Part shown: in pieces, positions 7,696 to 10,787 of the stretch
Layout of the letters: each line of letters begins with the position of its first letter
How positions within the stretch are numbered: position 1 is the stretch's first letter
NCBI GenBank assembly: GCA_025451715.1
Contig: JANWJY010000001.1
Coordinates: 1 to 10,787, forward strand
Origin: Fimbriimonadaceae bacterium
GTDB lineage: Bacteria; Armatimonadota; Fimbriimonadia; Fimbriimonadales; Fimbriimonadaceae
Length of the DNA: 10,787 nucleotides
Reading direction: 5' to 3'
Position numbers and translations under genes: made by a program
Notes under the pieces: generated by a model
The model's input: the letters and a program-made list of their open reading frames with translations, nothing else
Database searches by the model: none
What the model was told of the DNA's origin: nothing

Positions 7696-7728
7696 GTCAA
7701 CTGACCCAGGTTCAAGCTAGGCTCGATT

Positions 7729-7734
7729 AGGATA
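7729..7734 (-). promoter_or_regulatory. Possible -10 box (TATCCT) upstream of the lipoprotein gene
   Basis: TATCCT on the minus strand (7734-7729) fits TAnnnT and lies 33 nt before the ATG at 7695, inside the 72-bp gap after the GDSL gene. There is no recognisable -35 box 17 bp upstream. It may give the lipoprotein/Trx pair its own transcript, but the genes could equally be read through from the GDSL gene. Confidence 0.28.
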
Positions 7735-7767
7735 CCGCGCCCTCTCGTTCAGACGCGCCAGCCGAGG

Positions 7768-8502
7768 TCAATCGTGCAGTTTCGGGGCCTCGATGGGCCG
7801 ATCTCCCAGCATTTTCGAAAGCGTTTGCTCCATCGCCCGGGCCCAGATCCAGTAGCCGTCCTCGTTCGGGTGCAGCGAGTCGGGCATAAGCAACGAGCGC
7901 ATCTCGCCGCTTGGTCGCAAAAAGTATTTGCCGATGTCGAGGAACACCACGTTCTCACCGTCAGCGACCGACCGGAAGCCCTCGCTGGCTTCTGCCACGG
8001 CCCTCCTCAGCGGGTCGCCGGGTTCGAGCCCCCGCGGGAAGACCGCAAGCAGCAGGATCTTCGCCGAACTGACCTCGCTCCGCAGCTTGGCCACGATCGC
8101 GCGCACGCCGTCCGCTGTCTGCGCCGGGCTCGACGAGCCATGGCCGACGTTGTTCGTGCCGATCATGATCACGATGACCTTGGGGCTCAGTCCGACCAGT
8201 TCTCCGTTCGCAAGCCGCCAGAGCACGTGCTCCGTGCGGTCGCCGCTGAACCCAAAGTCCGCCGCACGCCTATGGCCGTAGTAGTGGTCCCAAACCAGCT
8301 TGCCACCGCCCTCCCAACTGTGCGTGATCGAGTCGCCCAGGAACGCGAGCTCGACACCGCCCGCCTTTGTCACAGCGACCTTCTGGTCGTGCCTCTCTCT
8401 CCACCACTGCTCACCGAGCCGCTCGGCGGGCGTCGTCGCGACGTGCTGGGTCAGCCCATGGGAAGCGGTCATCGCAGCGGCCAGGGCCAATTCGGCAAAC
8501 AT
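7768..8502 (-). CDS. SGNH/GDSL-family esterase (PAF-acetylhydrolase-like)
   Basis: A 244-aa SGNH hydrolase that should cleave an ester of a lipid or carbohydrate. All four blocks are present: GDSIT with nucleophile S58; FGFSGDRTEHVLWRL (83-97) with the block II Gly; GTNN (115-118, oxyanion Asn); and DSLHPN with D208 and H211 completing the triad. The PKVIVIMIGTNN stretch and the Gly-Asp-Arg-Thr context match the PAF-acetylhydrolase IB alpha-like subgroup. Residues 1-16 are weakly hydrophobic and could be a short signal peptide, but there is no positive charge, so export is uncertain. The frame could also start at a TTG at 8508; I prefer the ATG at 8502. TAAACC lies 7 nt before it, a poor -10. 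It is divergent from the GNAT gene across only 46 bp and is the likely first gene of the cluster that runs to 5465. Confidence 0.9.
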   Translation of the reverse strand: MFAELALAAAMTASHGLTQHVATTPAERLGEQWWRERHDQKVAVTKAGGVELAFLGDSITHSWEGGGKLVWDHYYGHRRAADFGFSGDRTEHVLWRLANGELVGLSPKVIVIMIGTNNVGHGSSSPAQTADGVRAIVAKLRSEVSSAKILLLAVFPRGLEPGDPLRRAVAEASEGFRSVADGENVVFLDIGKYFLRPSGEMRSLLMPDSLHPNEDGYWIWARAMEQTLSKMLGDRPIEAPKLHD

Positions 8503-8548
8503 GTCCAAAGGTTTACCCGCTCAGGGCCGTTCGCGCCAGAATAGACCA

Positions 8549-9163
8549 GTGCTGCGCGATTGGAAGCTCATAGACGTCCCCTATTACCGGCTTGACGAGG
8601 CCGCGGACGTCTTGGCGAGGGCCTTCGCCACCGATCGAGTCATCGCGCATATCGTCCCACCGAGCACTCCGGACCGCTACAACGTACTGAAGATGCTTTT
8701 CAAAGCCGGGTGCATGTCACGGCTCTCGCAGGGCCACGCGCTGCTGGGCGCCGAATGGAACAACAAGATCGTCGCTGTCGCTAACTTGCTTCCGACCTAC
8801 CGCCCAGCCCTGACACCTTCGATGACGCGCATGTGGACCCAGGTGGCGGATGCTCTCGGCCCGGAGGGCTACAAGCGCATGGAAGACTATGTCGCGCTGC
8901 GCGAAAAGCACAAGCCACCCCGTCTGCACCACTACCTCATCTCCATCGGCGTCGACCCCGAGTATCAGAGCATGGGATTTGGCAAGGCGCTCGTCGAGTC
9001 AACCGTACAGGCCGTGGTCGACGACCCGACCTCGGCAGGGGTGATGCTCGACACGGACGGGGAGAAGAACCTCGTGTTCTACGAGCGCAACGGGTTCTCG
9101 GTGATCGGTAAGGAGGACCTCGACGGAACCGAGGTCCTCTACATGTACCGCGGCGTGCGCTGA
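8549..9163 (+). CDS. GNAT family N-acetyltransferase
   Basis: A 204-aa acyl-CoA-dependent acetyltransferase of the cytoplasm. The acetyl-CoA-binding motif A is clear: LISIGVDPEYQSMGFGKALVE (about 130-150), with Q140-S-M-G-F-G145 as the Q/RxxGxG/A pyrophosphate loop. The end, MLDTDGEKNLVFYERNGFSV, is the typical motif B strand and helix. The N-terminal part (LDEAADVLARAFATDRVIAHIVPPS) is also usual for this family. The frame stays open upstream to 8300, but that stretch is antisense to the GDSL gene. I chose the GTG at 8549, which starts just before the conserved N-terminal helix; no ATG exists before about 8693, and no Shine-Dalgarno is visible. Its stop is one base from the stop of the convergent membrane gene. 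Substrate unknown. Confidence 0.87.
   Translation: MLRDWKLIDVPYYRLDEAADVLARAFATDRVIAHIVPPSTPDRYNVLKMLFKAGCMSRLSQGHALLGAEWNNKIVAVANLLPTYRPALTPSMTRMWTQVADALGPEGYKRMEDYVALREKHKPPRLHHYLISIGVDPEYQSMGFGKALVESTVQAVVDDPTSAGVMLDTDGEKNLVFYERNGFSVIGKEDLDGTEVLYMYRGVR
9113..9139 (+). other. 10-bp perfect hairpin inside the 3' end of the GNAT gene
   Basis: GAGGACCTCG (9113-9122) and CGAGGTCCTC (9130-9139) are exact inverted repeats around the 7-nt loop ACGGAAC. The hairpin codes for part of KEDLDGTEVL and ends 24 nt before the end of the gene. Neither side has a T tract, so it is not a classical terminator. It sits at a convergent gene end and may stabilise the mRNA or slow polymerase. Confidence 0.5.
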
Positions 9164-9164
9164 G

Positions 9165-9647
9165 CTACGCGATTGCCGACCCGGCGCCCTTGTCGAAGTC
9201 CGACTTATTGAAGCCACCGAGCACTATGCCGACTAGTGTCACGAGGGGACTGACGATCATGTACCAACTCGGTAGATTCATCTGGGCCTCTCCCATCACC
9301 ATCATCGTCTTTAGGAATCCTGTCGGCTCCGGCTGCCCCTCAGGAGGCTTGGGCGGCTCACCGCCCGCGAAAGCAATACTGACGATTGTCAGCACTGCGA
9401 ACAGCCCCAGGTAGATGTAGGTCGTCGTCTTGTCTTTTCCGATAGCGCGGGCGACGGCGGCGCCGAGGTACGCGGTCGCGCCTGAGACGACGAGACAGAG
9501 AACGATCCACATCGTAGTCGGCACCTTAGTTGTCGGGTCTGCGATCCCGTCGGGCCCCACGGCTGCCGCGAGGACCATGAACAATATGATCGCCCCAATG
9601 AAGCTACCGATGACACCGACCAGCACACCACCAATCATCCTTCCCAT
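9165..9647 (-). CDS. Small four-helix membrane protein, function unknown
   Basis: A 160-aa protein that I do not recognise. It has four likely transmembrane helices: about 5-30 (Gly-rich, GGVLVGVIGSFIGAIILF), 46-66, 77-95 and 129-145. A Pro-rich loop (EPPKPPEGQPEP, 97-108) joins helices three and four, and a short acidic/basic tail follows. An upstream ATG in frame at 9674 exists, but the ATG at 9647 has an AGGAG ribosome site 5 nt before it, so I use that start. It is convergent with the GNAT gene (one base between the stops) and divergent from the serine hydrolase. The Gly-rich first helix suggests tight helix packing. No function is proposed. Confidence 0.72.
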   Translation of the reverse strand: MGRMIGGVLVGVIGSFIGAIILFMVLAAAVGPDGIADPTTKVPTTMWIVLCLVVSGATAYLGAAVARAIGKDKTTTYIYLGLFAVLTIVSIAFAGGEPPKPPEGQPEPTGFLKTMMVMGEAQMNLPSWYMIVSPLVTLVGIVLGGFNKSDFDKGAGSAIA

Positions 9648-9652
9648 AACGA

Positions 9653-9657
9653 CTCCT
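9653..9657 (-). promoter_or_regulatory. Shine-Dalgarno AGGAG that fixes the start of the membrane protein
   Basis: AGGAG on the minus strand, 5 nt before the ATG at 9647. It decides between this start and the in-frame ATG at 9674. It is the only strong Shine-Dalgarno I see before any gene in the window. Confidence 0.75.
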
Positions 9658-9690
9658 ATCGAAAGGACGAGCATGGGGTTGCAACTGGTG

Positions 9691-9721
9691 CTGACAGAAC
9701 TAGGCCGCTAGGCCGTAGAAT
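9691..9721 (+). promoter_or_regulatory. Candidate promoter of the serine hydrolase gene, leaderless type
   Basis: CTGACA (9691-9696) matches TTGACA in five of six positions, and TAGAAT (9716-9721) is a good -10 box; the spacer is 19 bp, a little long. The -10 box ends 6 nt before the GTG at 9728, so RNA would start at or near the start codon. This supports the GTG start and resembles the DUF2330 promoter. The tandem AGGCCG units at 9702-9714 fall in the spacer. Confidence 0.48.
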
Positions 9722-9727
9722 CGGGTC

Positions 9728-10787
9728 GTGCCTCTCGCCTCAGCCGCCCTATTGCTCGCCGTCTTCTCTCACGATCCCGTCCAGGACAGGTTCAACGCCC
9801 TCTTCAGCGCCTCTGAGCTACCCGGACTGTCGCCGTGCGTGATCCTAAAGGACGGGACGGAGATCCTTCTCGCCGCGGGCCATGCGGATGAGGAAAAGCA
9901 GCCGCCGATGACCCCAAAGCATCGATTCCTATCCGGCAGCACGGGAAAGACATTCTTCGCTGCTCTCGCACTACAGCTCGAAAGTGAAAGCGTGATTGAC
10001 CTGGGCGCGAAGCTCAAAAGCTTCCTAGGGGCCGAAGACTGGTACTCGCGGCTGCCCAACTCCGAAACGGTGACGTTTGCACAACTCATGCGGCACGAGA
10101 GTGGCATTCCTGAGCACCTGGACAACCCCGCGTGGCTCGCGAAGGTACTCAAGGATCCCTTAACAGAGTGGAGCCCGCGTGAGTTGATCGAGTTCTCACT
10201 CGACAAGGAACCGCTGTTCAAACCTGGTGAGGGCTGGTCGTACTCAGACACCAACTACATCTTCCTTGCGATGGCGATCGAGAAGAAGACGGGCAAGAGG
10301 GCGTACGACATGATTCGCGAGCGGTTTCTTACGAAGCTTGCGCTTTCAGCGACGGAGCCATCGACCAAGTTGAGCTTCGACAGTTTCGCGAACGGCAACC
10401 ACGCGAACGGCGCGCTGTTCCCTGCCGGTTGGGCTGCAAAGGAAGGCAAGCTGAAGATCACGCCGCAGTTCGAGTGGGCTGGAGGTGGCTTTGTCACGAA
10501 CCCGCGTGACCTCGCGTTCTGGATCAGAAGCGTCATGTCCGGCAAAGTGCTTTCCGAAGCGGCTCTGACGAAGATGAAGTCTTCGGTCGCCGCGAGGACT
10601 GGTCGCGGGCACGAGTACGGCTACGGCCTGCAGGTCAGACCGACCGAGATCGGCAAGTCGTTCGGACACAGCGGCTGGTACCCGGGCTATATCGCTGACG
10701 TACAGCACTTCCCTGACACCGGCGTGACCGTGTGCGTCATGGCTAACTCCGACTCCATGGCCGCTTTCAAGACGAATTACCAGCTCT
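9728..10787 (+). CDS. Serine hydrolase, beta-lactamase / PBP class C family (3' end cut by window)
   Basis: The first 353 residues of a serine beta-lactamase-like hydrolase; the C-terminus lies outside the window. The catalytic set is complete: S71-T-G-K74 (SxxK nucleophile and base) in FLSGSTGKTFFAAL, Y172-S-D174 (the YxN equivalent) in WSYSDTNYIFL, and H314-S-G316 in FGHSGWYPGY, in place of the KTG of true beta-lactamases. LMRHESGIPEHL and AGGGFVTNPRDLAFW are also typical. The family includes esterases, D-aminopeptidases and peptidases; HSG instead of KTG argues against a dedicated antibiotic-degrading enzyme. The GTG at 9728 gives a short hydrophobic N-terminus (LASAALLLAVF) that may be a signal peptide, and a promoter fits it. 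No ATG in frame lies earlier in the gap. Cellular substrate unknown. Confidence 0.9.
   Translation, partial: MPLASAALLLAVFSHDPVQDRFNALFSASELPGLSPCVILKDGTEILLAAGHADEEKQPPMTPKHRFLSGSTGKTFFAALALQLESESVIDLGAKLKSFLGAEDWYSRLPNSETVTFAQLMRHESGIPEHLDNPAWLAKVLKDPLTEWSPRELIEFSLDKEPLFKPGEGWSYSDTNYIFLAMAIEKKTGKRAYDMIRERFLTKLALSATEPSTKLSFDSFANGNHANGALFPAGWAAKEGKLKITPQFEWAGGGFVTNPRDLAFWIRSVMSGKVLSEAALTKMKSSVAARTGRGHEYGYGLQVRPTEIGKSFGHSGWYPGYIADVQHFPDTGVTVCVMANSDSMAAFKTNYQL

Noticed and set aside
7520..7720. Poly-proline plus-strand frame (66 codons)
   Set aside because: It is the reverse complement of the Gly-rich linker of the lipoprotein; the Pro run follows from GGN codons read backwards.
8300..8548. 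Upstream extension of the GNAT frame
   Set aside because: This part is antisense to the GDSL gene, and the GNAT fold begins right after the GTG at 8549.
1..10787. tRNA, rRNA, CRISPR array, insertion sequence, attachment site or replication origin
   Set aside because: Read by eye on both strands; no cloverleaf, regularly spaced repeats, transposase or long terminal repeats were found.

Overview
The window is about 10.8 kb of GC-rich (roughly 60% by eye) bacterial chromosome. The genes are mostly exported, lipid-anchored or membrane proteins. No phage, IS, tRNA, rRNA or CRISPR is visible. The mix suggests a heterotrophic soil or water bacterium of a less-studied phylum. It includes a DUF2330 protein, a large His-rich TPR protein, a serine beta-lactamase-like hydrolase, an M1 aminopeptidase with a HEAT-like tail and an Rhs relic. 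Few genes have a Shine-Dalgarno, and two promoters look leaderless. Armatimonadota (Fimbriimonadia-like) is my best guess, at low confidence; Acidobacteriota or Planctomycetota are alternatives.

Layout. Positions 1-434 have no intact gene but hold a frameshifted Rhs/YD-repeat relic. Two minus-strand genes follow: an exported M1 metallopeptidase (435-2630) and an exported TPR protein (2753-4372), separated by a clear intrinsic terminator and a possible promoter. A DUF2330 membrane protein (4480-5478, plus) diverges from the TPR gene, and its 3' end overlaps the next minus-strand gene by 14 bp. A minus-strand cluster spans 8502 to 5465: a GDSL esterase, a beta-propeller lipoprotein, and a thioredoxin-like protein coupled to the lipoprotein by an ATGA overlap. 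Last come a GNAT acetyltransferase (8549-9163, plus), a small four-helix membrane protein (9165-9647, minus), and a serine hydrolase cut by the window end (9728-10787, plus).

Main point. The thioredoxin-like gene (5465-6544, minus) is split by one in-frame TGA at 6347-6349, giving the reading G-C-T-TGA-N-N-G. The reading frame stays open for 293 codons beyond it. The TGA lies where a thioredoxin fold has its redox site, right after the first core beta strand. The RNA just downstream can form a 6-bp hairpin with loop GUC, starting 19 nt after the UGA, which is the geometry of a bacterial SECIS element. I read this as a probable selenoprotein of 359 aa with a C-T-U redox motif, not as two genes or a pseudogene. 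The sel genes that would prove it are not in this window.

How the genes work together is mostly inference. The GDSL / lipoprotein / Trx-like genes look co-transcribed and would all act at or outside the membrane. The M1 and TPR proteins are neighbours, but the terminator argues that they are separate transcription units.
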